NCBI GenBank assembly: GCA_025936275.1
Contig: JAICTR010000040.1
Span: 1-11,668, forward strand
Source: Burkholderiales bacterium
Lineage (GTDB): Bacteria; Pseudomonadota; Gammaproteobacteria; Burkholderiales; Usitatibacteraceae
Length of the DNA stretch: 11,668 bases
Reading direction: 5' to 3'
Shown here in pieces: positions 1 through 6,381 of this stretch. Both the position numbers and the translations under genes were made by a program. Below the pieces are notes generated by a model that saw only the letters and a program-made list of their open reading frames with translations, had not been told where the DNA came from and did no database searches. How positions within the stretch are numbered: the stretch's first letter is position 1; every line of letters starts with the position of its first letter.

Positions 1-381
1 CGCAACGCGAGCCTGCCCTCCTCCGACGACGAGCGCATGAAGCGCGGGCGCCTGGTGTACGTCGACCAATGCGCCGGATGCCACATGGTGAACGGCCAGG
101 GCATCGCGCTCGTCTTCCCCGCGATCAAGGGCTACACCGGCGTGCATGCGCAGGATCCCACCTCGCTCGCGCGGCTGGTGCTCGAAGGCGCGCCGAGCGC
201 GAAGACGCCGGCGAAGCCGGAAGGCTTCGCGATGCCCGCATTCGGCTGGAAGCTCGGCAACGAGGACATCGCCGACGTGCTCACCTACATCCGCGCGAGC
301 TGGGGCAACAAGGCCGCGCCCGTCGAGGCGTCGAAGGTGGCCGACGTGAGGAAGCAAGTCGCGAAAATGGGGTCAGGTTAG
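1..381 (+). CDS. c-type cytochrome, C-terminal heme domain (partial, 5' end outside window)
   Basis: The reading frame is open from base 1 and ends at TAG 379-381, leaving 126 visible residues; the start lies upstream of the window. A heme c attachment motif CAGCH sits at residues 24-28 of the visible part, and a candidate distal methionine lies in the stretch MPAFGWKLGNEDIADVLTYI, about 50 residues later. That stretch, followed by RASWGN, is the typical end of the last heme domain of the multi-heme cytochrome c subunits that serve membrane-bound periplasmic dehydrogenases (alcohol, gluconate and similar types). Such subunits pass electrons from the dehydrogenase to ubiquinone or a terminal oxidase. 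The partner dehydrogenase, if any, would lie to the left and cannot be seen. The last residues (about KMGSG) and the stop codon are encoded by the left arm of the palindrome at 363-453, so the natural C-terminus may have been altered. A single-heme cytochrome cannot be excluded because the N-terminal part is missing. Confidence 0.85.
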   Translation, partial: RNASLPSSDDERMKRGRLVYVDQCAGCHMVNGQGIALVFPAIKGYTGVHAQDPTSLARLVLEGAPSAKTPAKPEGFAMPAFGWKLGNEDIADVLTYIRASWGNKAAPVEASKVADVRKQVAKMGSG

Positions 382-453
382 TTTTTGAACCTGTCCCCTT
401 TGTTGGGGAGTGAAAACGGGGACAGGTTCAAAAACTAACCTGACCCCATTTTC
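363..453. repeat. long perfect inverted repeat between convergent genes (REP-like; possible bidirectional terminator)
   Basis: Bases 363-398 are the exact reverse complement of 418-453 (36 of 36). After one mismatch (399/417) two more pairs form (400-401/415-416), leaving a loop of about 13 bases. Each arm contains the pieces GGGGTCAGGTT, a short A/T tract and AACCTGTCCCC, which are themselves roughly mirror-related, so each arm can also fold on itself. The left arm holds the cytochrome stop codon, and the right arm ends inside the stop codon of the hydroxyacid dehydrogenase, so both convergent transcripts run into it. No clean hairpin plus T-run is seen, but a hairpin this strong probably blocks or shields both RNA 3' ends. 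The look is that of dispersed REP/RAYT-type palindromes known from many proteobacteria; that family assignment is from memory, not from a search. No transposase is in the window. Confidence 0.9.
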
Positions 454-1426
454 AGTCCTTCAGCTCGCGGGCGAGCGGCTTGCCGTCCAGCCAGGCGAGG
501 AGGTTCGCGACGATGCCCGGACCGAACTTCGAGAACACCGGCTCGTTCACGAAGCCCAGGTGCGGCGTGAGGACCACGTTCTCGCGCTTCGCGAGCGCGT
601 TGCCGGCGGCGAGCGGCTCGTCATCGTAGACGTCGAGCGCGGCCATGCCGGGCCGGCCCGCCTCGAGCGCCTTCTCGAGCGCCGCCATGTCGATCAGCGC
701 CGAGCGCGCGGTATTCACCAGGATCGAGTCGGGGCGCATGGTGGCGAGCCGCTTCGCATCGAGGAGCTTGCGCGTCTCGGGCGACGGTACGAGGTGCAGC
801 GTCACGACCTTCGAGGTCGCGAGGAGCTCCTCCAGCGACACGGATTTCGCGCCGCCTTTCTGCGCGCGCTCCTCCGTCATGTGCGGGCTCCACGCGACCA
901 CCTCCATGCCGAAAGCCTTGCCGACGCCGGCCACCCGCGAGCCGATGCTCCCCAGGCCGATCACGCCGAGGCGCTCGCCGCCCAGCACCGCGGGAAGCGC
1001 ACCCCCATCGCGCCATCCGCCGCCGCGCACCAGCGCGAGGTACGGCTCGAGGCGCTTCGCCGCCGCGAGGATCAGGGCCCACGTGATCTCGGTGGTGCTC
1101 GCCTTCGAATCGCCCATCTCGGTGTGGCCGATGGGAATGCCGCGCGCTTTCATCGCCGCGACGTCGACCTGCGTGTTGCGCGTGCCGGTGAAGAGGAAGA
1201 GCTTGAGCTTCGGCAACTGCGCGATGAGGTCGGCCTTGAACGGCGTTCGGTCACGGACCACGACCACCGCATCGGCATCGCGGATCGCCTCCATGAGCGC
1301 CGGCCCACGCAGGCGCTCGTGGTGCACCTCGACATCGGCGCGCGCGTCGACCGCGCTCCAGTCCGCGGTGCGGCGCAGCGAGCGTTCGTAATCGTCGAGG
1401 ATCACCACCTTCGGCCGGGCACTCAT
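452..1426 (-). CDS. D-2-hydroxyacid dehydrogenase family protein (phosphoglycerate-dehydrogenase-like)
   Basis: A 324-residue cytoplasmic NAD(P)-dependent oxidoreductase expected to interconvert a 2-hydroxy acid and its 2-keto acid. The nucleotide-binding fingerprint GLGSIG is at residues 157-162. The three catalytic positions of the family appear intact: Arg241 in NTARSALID, Glu270 in DVYDDEPL and His289 in TPHLGF. The length matches the family (about 310-330). The start ATG at 1426 is preceded by AAGGAG with a 7-base spacer. It overlaps the stop of the upstream PrpD-like gene as ATGA (1426-1423), which points to translational coupling and a shared function. The stop codon TGA (454-452) borrows two bases from the palindrome arm. 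The substrate is not readable from sequence; members act on glycerate, hydroxypyruvate, phosphoglycerate, lactate and other acids. No C-terminal ACT domain is present, so it is not a full-length classical SerA. Confidence 0.9.
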   Translation of the reverse strand: MSARPKVVILDDYERSLRRTADWSAVDARADVEVHHERLRGPALMEAIRDADAVVVVRDRTPFKADLIAQLPKLKLFLFTGTRNTQVDVAAMKARGIPIGHTEMGDSKASTTEITWALILAAAKRLEPYLALVRGGGWRDGGALPAVLGGERLGVIGLGSIGSRVAGVGKAFGMEVVAWSPHMTEERAQKGGAKSVSLEELLATSKVVTLHLVPSPETRKLLDAKRLATMRPDSILVNTARSALIDMAALEKALEAGRPGMAALDVYDDEPLAAGNALAKRENVVLTPHLGFVNEPVFSKFGPGIVANLLAWLDGKPLARELKD

Positions 1427-2793
1427 GGACGGGCTCCTTCGCAAAGAGCGCGCACGTCGGCCGCACGCGCGAGGTTCCAGCACGCGCCGATCAGCGCCTG
1501 CGCCTTGGCCTCGCCGATCACCGGATCGGCGAGGCCGTGGAATTTCGATTCGAGATCCGCATCGCTCATCGGCCGCTGCAGCGATCCGATGGCGTGCTCG
1601 ACGAAGACGTGCTTCTTCGATCCGTCGGCGAGCGTCACCGTGACGTCCGCCGCCGCCTCGTCGATGGAAGGATCGGCGCTCGCCGCCACCTTGCGCCGCA
1701 GCTCCACGATGTCCGGCCGGCGCACGATCTCGTCGCTGTACTCCGATTCGCCGGCGCGGCCGAAGGCGAGGCCGAGCGCGAATCCCTGGTAGACGCTGAA
1801 CTTGCCCTGCAGCCCATCCTGCGGCTCCTTCTTGCCGGTGAGCTCGAGCACCAGCGGGTGCACGCGCAGCTCCACCGCCCGCACCTCCGCGGGCTTCACG
1901 CCCTGGGCGCGCAGCTGCGCCGCGGCGTCGATCGTCGGATGGATCACGATCCCGCACGCGAACGGCTTGTACGTGTTGTACGAGATCTCGAAGCGGCTGC
2001 CGAGCTCGCCCGTCACCTCGCTCCAGTCGCATTTGGTGGAGACCACCTGCGCATAGCCGCGCGGTGCCTCCAGCGCGCGCGCGCTCGCGGTGAAGCCGTT
2101 CTTCGCGAGCAGCGCCGACATGAGGCCCGCGCGCGCCGCGGCGCCGGGATGGAAGGGCTTGGTCATGGTGCCGAACTGCTCGCGCATGCCGACCGGTTGC
2201 GAGGCCGCGATGCCGAGCGCCCACGCGGCGTGTCGCTCGTCGAGGCCCAGCAGGCGCGCGCACGCCGCGGCGCTGCCCAGCACACCCGTGGAGCCGGTGA
2301 TGTGCCAGCCGCGATCGTAGTGGTCGGGATACATCATGTTGCCGATGCGGCACTCGACATCCACGCCGAGCACCAGCGCATCGAGGAGCGCGCGGCCGCT
2401 CGCGCCGGTGACTTCCGCCAGCGCGAGGAGCGCCGAGGCGACCGGTCCCGCCGGATGGATCACGGTCTTCAGGTGCGTGTCGTCGAAATCGAACGTGTGC
2501 GAAGTGATGCCGTTCACCAGCGCGGCGCTCGCCATGTCGACGCGCTCGCCGCGGCCGAGGATGGTCGCCTGCGGCGCGGGCTCGAGCATGCGCACCGCCG
2601 CGAGCGCCGCTTGCGCCGCCTCGTGGCGTGCGGCTCCGACCGCGCAGCCGACCCAGTTGAGGAACGTGCGCGAAGCCTCGTGGTCGACCGCCTCGCTCCA
2701 TCCCTTCGAGGGGTGGCTCGACACGTACTTCGCGAGGATTTGCGTGATGGGAGGGGCATTCGGGTCTGCGGCGACCTGCGTGTTGCGTGCCAT
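1423..2793 (-). CDS. MmgE/PrpD family protein
   Basis: A 456-residue protein of the MmgE/PrpD fold, whose members include 2-methylcitrate dehydratase, cis-aconitate decarboxylase and several uncharacterised proteins acting on polycarboxylic acids. Recognisable family blocks are FDFDDTH at 101-107, HPAGPVASALLALAE at 113-127, GWHITGSTG at 162-170, KPFHPGAAAR at 212-221 and YKPFACGIVIHP near 275-286; these hold the Asp, His and Lys residues that line the active site in characterised members. The ATG at 2793 fits the usual start (the conserved domain begins about 15 residues in), although its Shine-Dalgarno is poor (AAGG about 14 bases upstream). The same frame stays open far upstream through the antisense of mmsA, but that part has no homology-like content. 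The gene reads divergently from mmsA and is coupled by ATGA to the hydroxyacid dehydrogenase. Because mmsA yields propionyl-CoA, a methylcitrate-type role is tempting, but no prpB/prpC is nearby, so I do not name it prpD. Confidence 0.88.
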   Translation of the reverse strand: MARNTQVAADPNAPPITQILAKYVSSHPSKGWSEAVDHEASRTFLNWVGCAVGAARHEAAQAALAAVRMLEPAPQATILGRGERVDMASAALVNGITSHTFDFDDTHLKTVIHPAGPVASALLALAEVTGASGRALLDALVLGVDVECRIGNMMYPDHYDRGWHITGSTGVLGSAAACARLLGLDERHAAWALGIAASQPVGMREQFGTMTKPFHPGAAARAGLMSALLAKNGFTASARALEAPRGYAQVVSTKCDWSEVTGELGSRFEISYNTYKPFACGIVIHPTIDAAAQLRAQGVKPAEVRAVELRVHPLVLELTGKKEPQDGLQGKFSVYQGFALGLAFGRAGESEYSDEIVRRPDIVELRRKVAASADPSIDEAAADVTVTLADGSKKHVFVEHAIGSLQRPMSDADLESKFHGLADPVIGEAKAQALIGACWNLARAADVRALCEGARP

Positions 2794-2823
2794 TTCGGGG
2801 AGTCGGCCTTCGAGGATCGAGCG

Positions 2824-2839
2824 GCAGATTATAATTTGC
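2824..2839. promoter_or_regulatory. divergent promoter core with self-complementary -10 box
   Basis: ATTATAAT at 2828-2835 is its own reverse complement, so it presents a perfect TATAAT on the + strand (2830-2835) and on the - strand (2833-2828). It sits almost midway between the divergent starts of the PrpD-like gene (2793) and mmsA (2869), giving leaders of roughly 27-28 bases each way. Flanking bases extend the symmetry to GCAgATTATAATtTGC at 2824-2839 with one unpaired position. On the minus strand a -35 candidate TGGACG (2855-2850) matches TTGACA at 4 of 6 with a 16-base spacer; on the + strand I find no good -35, which may mean activator dependence. Transcription from it has not been shown; the call is by consensus and position. 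Confidence 0.6.
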
Positions 2840-2868
2840 ATCGCGGTCCCGTCCATCGAGGAGTGTCC

Positions 2869-4395
2869 ATGGCAGCCAATCCCCAGCCCAAATCCAGCGC
2901 GGTTCCGACGGTGAAGCTCCTGATCGACGGCCAGTTCGTCGACTCGAGCACGCGCGAATGGCGCGACCTGGTGAATCCCGCCACGCAGGAAGTCCTCGCG
3001 CGCGTGCCGATGTGCGGTCCCGACGAGGTGGACCGCGCGGTGAAGTCGGCCGCCGAGGCGTTCAGGAAATGGCGCAACACGCCGATCGCCGCGCGCGCCC
3101 GCATCATGCTGAAGCTCCAGGACCTGGTGCGCCGCGACATGAAGAAGATCGCGGAGGTGCTCACGCGCGAGCAGGGCAAGACCCTCCCCGATGCCGAGGG
3201 CGACGTGTTCCGCGGCCTCGAGGTGGTCGAGCACGCCTGCTCCATCGGCACGCTCGCGCTCGGCGAGTTCGCCGAGAACGTCGCGACCAACGTCGACACC
3301 TACTTCATCCGCCAGCCGCTCGGGGTCTGCGCCGGCATCACGCCGTTCAACTTCCCCGCGATGATCCCGCTGTGGATGTTCCCGATGGCGATCGTGTGCG
3401 GCAACACCTTCGTGCTGAAGCCCTCGGAGCAGGACCCGATGACCACGATGCTGCTCGCCGAGCTCGCCATGGAGGCCGGCATCCCGCCGGGCGTGCTGAA
3501 CGTCGTGCACGGCGGCAAGGAAGCGGTCGACGCGCTCTGCACGCACCCCGAGGTGAAGGCGGTCTCGTTCGTCGGCTCGTGCGCGGTGGGCGAGCACGTC
3601 TACAAGCTCGCGAGCCAGCACGGCAAGCGCGCGCAGTCGATGATGGGCGCGAAGAACCACGCAGTGCTGATGCCCGACGCCAACAAGGAGCATTCGCTCA
3701 ATTCGCTGGTCGGCGCGGGCTTCGGCGCGGCGGGCCAGCGCTGCATGGCGGTGAGCGTCGGCGTGCTGGTAGGCGATGCGCAGAAGTGGATCCCGGACAT
3801 CGTCGCCAAGGCGAAGTCGCTCAAGGTGAGCGTCGGCACCGAGAAGGGCGCGGATCTGGGCCCCCTCATCTCGAAGCAGGCGAAGGCGCGCGTCGAAGGG
3901 CTCATCGAGGACGGCGTGCGCGAGGGCGCGAAGCTCGAGCTCGACGGGCGCGGCATCCAGGTGCCGGGGCACCCCAACGGCAACTTCGTCGGCCCGACCA
4001 TCTTTTCCGGCGTGAAGACGCAGCACAAGATCTACAACACCGAGATCTTCGGCCCGGTGCTGTGCCTCATGGCCGCCGACTCGCTCGACGAGGCGATCGA
4101 CATCATCAACCGCAATCCCTACGGGAACGGCACCGGCATCTTCACGCAGTCGGGCGCCGCGGCGCGCAAGTTCCAGAACGAGATCGACGTGGGCCAGGTA
4201 GGCATCAACGTGCCGATCCCGGTGCCGGTGCCGTACTTCAGCTTCAGCGGCTCGCGCGGCTCGCGCCTGGGCGACCTCGGCCCCTACGGCAAGCAGGCGA
4301 TCCAGTTCTACACCACGGTGAAGACCGTGACCGCGCGCTGGTTCGACGATGCGACGGTCTCGACGGGGATCCACACGACAATTGCCCTGAAGTAA
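2869..4395 (+). CDS. mmsA: CoA-acylating methylmalonate-semialdehyde dehydrogenase
   Basis: A 508-residue aldehyde dehydrogenase that oxidises methylmalonate semialdehyde to propionyl-CoA (and malonate semialdehyde to acetyl-CoA) with NAD+ and CoA, the final step of distal valine catabolism; cytoplasmic. MMSDH hallmarks are ITPFNFPAMIPLWMFPMA at 157-174, FVGSCAVGEHVY in the cofactor region, MGAKNHAVLMPDANKEHSLN at 259-278 and the nucleophile Cys292 in GQRCMA. The general-base Glu of hydrolytic aldehyde dehydrogenases (ELGG block) is replaced, reading MMGAKNH, as expected for the CoA-acylating subfamily. Length and start fit: ATG 2869 has AGGAG at 2859-2863 with a 5-base spacer and lies just after the divergent promoter. 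It is the first gene of a + strand run, with mmsB beginning 93 bases downstream; a palindrome starts directly after its TAA stop. An upstream in-frame extension antisense to the PrpD-like gene is not credible. Identification is strong. Confidence 0.96.
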   Translation: MAANPQPKSSAVPTVKLLIDGQFVDSSTREWRDLVNPATQEVLARVPMCGPDEVDRAVKSAAEAFRKWRNTPIAARARIMLKLQDLVRRDMKKIAEVLTREQGKTLPDAEGDVFRGLEVVEHACSIGTLALGEFAENVATNVDTYFIRQPLGVCAGITPFNFPAMIPLWMFPMAIVCGNTFVLKPSEQDPMTTMLLAELAMEAGIPPGVLNVVHGGKEAVDALCTHPEVKAVSFVGSCAVGEHVYKLASQHGKRAQSMMGAKNHAVLMPDANKEHSLNSLVGAGFGAAGQRCMAVSVGVLVGDAQKWIPDIVAKAKSLKVSVGTEKGADLGPLISKQAKARVEGLIEDGVREGAKLELDGRGIQVPGHPNGNFVGPTIFSGVKTQHKIYNTEIFGPVLCLMAADSLDEAIDIINRNPYGNGTGIFTQSGAAARKFQNEIDVGQVGINVPIPVPVPYFSFSGSRGSRLGDLGPYGKQAIQFYTTVKTVTARWFDDATVSTGIHTTIALK

Positions 4396-4456
4396 GGGGG
4401 ACCGTCCCGGAATTTCCATCACGCGCAAGCAGGACGGAAAACCGGGACTGTCCCCC
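4396..4456. repeat. inverted repeat between mmsA and mmsB (REP-like)
   Basis: Bases 4396-4410 (GGGGGACCGTCCCGG) pair with 4442-4456 (CCGGGACTGTCCCCC) with a single mismatch over 15 positions. The symmetry continues loosely inward, with TTTCC at 4413-4417 against GGAAA at 4436-4440, around a loop rich in CGCG. The repeat begins on the very next base after the mmsA stop codon. Its core GGGGGAC...GTCCC is a style of short dispersed palindrome common in high-GC proteobacteria; this is recall, not a search. It differs in sequence from the 363-453 element. In the mRNA it would form a hairpin between mmsA and mmsB and could reduce read-through or protect the mmsA message. No T-run follows, so it is not a classical terminator. 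Confidence 0.8.
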
Positions 4457-4488
4457 GTTTCAGCCCGGTTTCGCCAGCTCAGCAAACT

Positions 4489-5376
4489 ATGAAGATCGGT
4501 TTCGTCGGCCTGGGGCACATGGGCGATCCCATGTGCCGCAACCTCGTGAAGCACGGGCACGCGCTGCGCGTCTACGACCAGGTCGCCTCGCGCGTGAAGG
4601 CGCTCGCGGCCGAGGGTTGCGAGGCGGCGGCGAGCGCGGCGGAATGCGCGCGCGGCGTCGATTGCTTCATCACGATGCTTCCCTCCTCGCCGCACGTGCG
4701 CGCCGTCTACCAGGGAGAAGCGGGCGTCCTCTCGCGAGTTTCCCCGGGCACGTTGATCGTCGATTGCTCGACCATCGATCCGATCACCGCGCGCGAGGTG
4801 GCGATGGACGCCCAGGCGAAGGGCTGCGCGATGCTCGACGCGCCGGTCTCGGGCGGCGTCGCCGGCGCCGAGGCGGCGACGCTCACGTTCATGGTGGGCG
4901 GCGGAGCGCCGGACTTCGAGGCCGCCAGGCCCGTCCTGCAGTGCATGGGCCGCAACGTCGTGCATTGCGGCGCGCCGGGCAACGGCCAGGCCGCGAAGAT
5001 CTGCAACAACCTGATGCTCGCGATCGAGATGATCGCGACCGCGGAGGGCATGACCCTCGCCGCGAAGCTCGGCATGGACCCGAAGGTGTTCGCGGCGATC
5101 GTGAACACCTCGAGCGGCCGCTGCTGGAGCTCCGACACCTACAATCCCTATCCCGGCGTGCTCGAGAACGTGCCGGCCTCGCGCGGCTATGCGGGCGGCT
5201 TCGCCTCGGACCTGATGCTGAAGGACCTGGGCCTCGCCGCCGATGCCGCGAAAGGCGTGGGCCATCCGATCCTCCTCGGCGCGCTCGCCGAGCAGGTGTA
5301 CCGCAGGCACTCCGTCGAGGGCCACGGCCTCGAGGATTTCTCGAGCGTGATCCTGCAGTACCTCGGAGGTTCATGA
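4489..5376 (+). CDS. mmsB: 3-hydroxyisobutyrate dehydrogenase
   Basis: A 295-residue NAD+-dependent beta-hydroxyacid dehydrogenase converting 3-hydroxyisobutyrate to methylmalonate semialdehyde, the substrate of the upstream MmsA; cytoplasmic. The Rossmann fingerprint GLGHMG is at residues 7-12, the family signature DAPVSGG at 117-123, the catalytic Lys170 in GQAAKICNN, and the C-terminal helical block GGFASDLMLKDLGLA at 236-250. Length matches the family (about 295). ATG 4489 is forced by the N-terminal fingerprint and by the lack of any other in-frame start just upstream, yet there is no clear Shine-Dalgarno before it; the leader directly follows the 4396-4456 palindrome. The stop overlaps the next start as ATGA (5373-5376), so the hydrolase is translationally coupled to it. 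The neighbours on both sides in the pathway make the substrate assignment strong compared with related tartronate-semialdehyde reductases. Confidence 0.94.
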   Translation: MKIGFVGLGHMGDPMCRNLVKHGHALRVYDQVASRVKALAAEGCEAAASAAECARGVDCFITMLPSSPHVRAVYQGEAGVLSRVSPGTLIVDCSTIDPITAREVAMDAQAKGCAMLDAPVSGGVAGAEAATLTFMVGGGAPDFEAARPVLQCMGRNVVHCGAPGNGQAAKICNNLMLAIEMIATAEGMTLAAKLGMDPKVFAAIVNTSSGRCWSSDTYNPYPGVLENVPASRGYAGGFASDLMLKDLGLAADAAKGVGHPILLGALAEQVYRRHSVEGHGLEDFSSVILQYLGGS

Positions 5377-6359
5377 GCGACGAGCTGCTAAGCGACGTGC
5401 GCCGCGACGTCGCGACCGTGACCCTCAACCGGCCGCAGGTGCTCAATGCCCTCTCGCACGACATGCTGGTTGGCCTCGCGGAACGGCTCGACGCATGGGA
5501 GCGCGACGATCGCGTGCGCACCATCGTGCTGCGCGGCGCCGGCGGCCGCGCCTTCTGCGCCGGAGGCGATGTGCGCGCGCTCTACGAAGGCTACCGCTCG
5601 GGCGAGGATCCGCACCACGAGTTCTTCGCCTTCGAGTACGCGCTCGACTACCGCATCCACACCTATCCGAAGACGATCGTCGCGGTGATGGACGGCATCG
5701 TGATGGGCGGCGGCATGGGCATCGCGCAGGGCGCGCAGGTGCGCATCGTGGGCGAGCGCACCCGGATGGCGATGCCCGAGACCGGCATCGGCCTCTTTCC
5801 CGACGTGGGCGGCACGTGGTTCCTGTCGCACACGCCGGGTGAGCTGGGCACGTATCTCGCGCTCACCGGTGCCGCGATCGGCGCGGCGGACGCGATCTAC
5901 TGCGGCCTGGCCGATGTGTTCGTCGGAAGCGAGCTGCCTGCCGCGGAGCTCGAGCGGCTGCGCCCCGCGATCGATCGGCACTTCGCGCACGATTCGGTCG
6001 CCGCGATCCTGGGCTCGCTCGAAGCGGAGGATCGGCCCGAATGCCGCGCATGGGCCGGCGAGACGCTGCGGATCCTGCGCACCCGCTCGCCCACGATGCT
6101 GGTCGTGACGCTCGAGGCGTTGCGCCGCGCGCGCTCGCTCACGCTCGCCGACGGCTTCCGCATGGAGCTGAACCTCGTGCACGGCTGCTTCGAGCAGGGC
6201 GATTTCCTCGAGGGGATCCGCGCGCTACTGATCGACAAGGACAACCGCCCGCGCTGGAACCCGCCGGATCTGTCCGAGGTCGATCGCTCATCCATCGAGC
6301 GCTTCTTCGCGCCGCGCTGGGACGCCGCGCGCCACCCGCTCGCCCATCTTCCCCAGTGA
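5373..6359 (+). CDS. 3-hydroxyisobutyryl-CoA hydrolase (enoyl-CoA hydratase/isomerase superfamily)
   Basis: A 328-residue crotonase-fold thioesterase that releases free 3-hydroxyisobutyrate from its CoA ester, supplying MmsB. Visible features are the early block TLNRPQVLNALSHDM (17-31), the CoA-binding/oxyanion motif FCAGGDVRALYEG (61-73), GIVMGGGMG (108-116) and MPETGIGLFPDVGGTWFLS (134-152). In the last block Glu136 and Asp144 have the same eight-residue spacing as the catalytic Glu and Asp of characterised HIBCH enzymes. The C-terminal extension to about 330 residues with a WNPP motif near 295 is typical of HIBCH and longer than ordinary enoyl-CoA hydratases. The start ATG 5373 overlaps the mmsB stop (ATGA) with GGAGG at 5365-5369, only three bases away, consistent with coupled translation. 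The order mmsA-mmsB-hydrolase is the reverse of the reaction order. Function is well supported. Confidence 0.93.
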   Translation: MSDELLSDVRRDVATVTLNRPQVLNALSHDMLVGLAERLDAWERDDRVRTIVLRGAGGRAFCAGGDVRALYEGYRSGEDPHHEFFAFEYALDYRIHTYPKTIVAVMDGIVMGGGMGIAQGAQVRIVGERTRMAMPETGIGLFPDVGGTWFLSHTPGELGTYLALTGAAIGAADAIYCGLADVFVGSELPAAELERLRPAIDRHFAHDSVAAILGSLEAEDRPECRAWAGETLRILRTRSPTMLVVTLEALRRARSLTLADGFRMELNLVHGCFEQGDFLEGIRALLIDKDNRPRWNPPDLSEVDRSSIERFFAPRWDAARHPLAHLPQ

Positions 6360-6381
6360 CCATCCTGAAAAAGAGGAAACA

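Noticed and set aside
363..453. Remnant of an insertion sequence or a CRISPR unit.
   Set aside because: No transposase fragment, no target-site duplication and only one repeat-loop-repeat unit; a REP-like palindrome explains it better.
410..1792. A 460-codon + strand open frame starting in the palindrome.
   Set aside because: Its first codons come from the repeat itself, and the remainder is antisense to the hydroxyacid dehydrogenase and PrpD-like genes.
452..2701. A 749-codon open frame on the minus strand containing the hydroxyacid dehydrogenase.
   Set aside because: The part beyond 1426 is a wrong-frame reading of the PrpD-like gene; the dehydrogenase has its own ATG with AAGGAG.
1423..2793. 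Naming the PrpD-like gene prpD or a cis-aconitate decarboxylase gene.
   Set aside because: The fold is clear, but the residues that separate the subfamilies cannot be judged without an alignment, and no methylcitrate-cycle neighbours are present.
1537..2868. In-frame upstream extension of mmsA by over 400 codons.
   Set aside because: It is antisense to the PrpD-like gene, has biased composition, and mmsA has a normal start with AGGAG at 2869 and a promoter just upstream.
1423..5325. A 1300-codon open frame on the minus strand that includes the PrpD-like gene and runs on through the antisense of mmsA and mmsB.
   Set aside because: Only residues from 2793 down to 1423 look like a protein family; the rest is Arg/His/Ala-rich low-complexity antisense of well-identified genes, as expected from high third-position GC.
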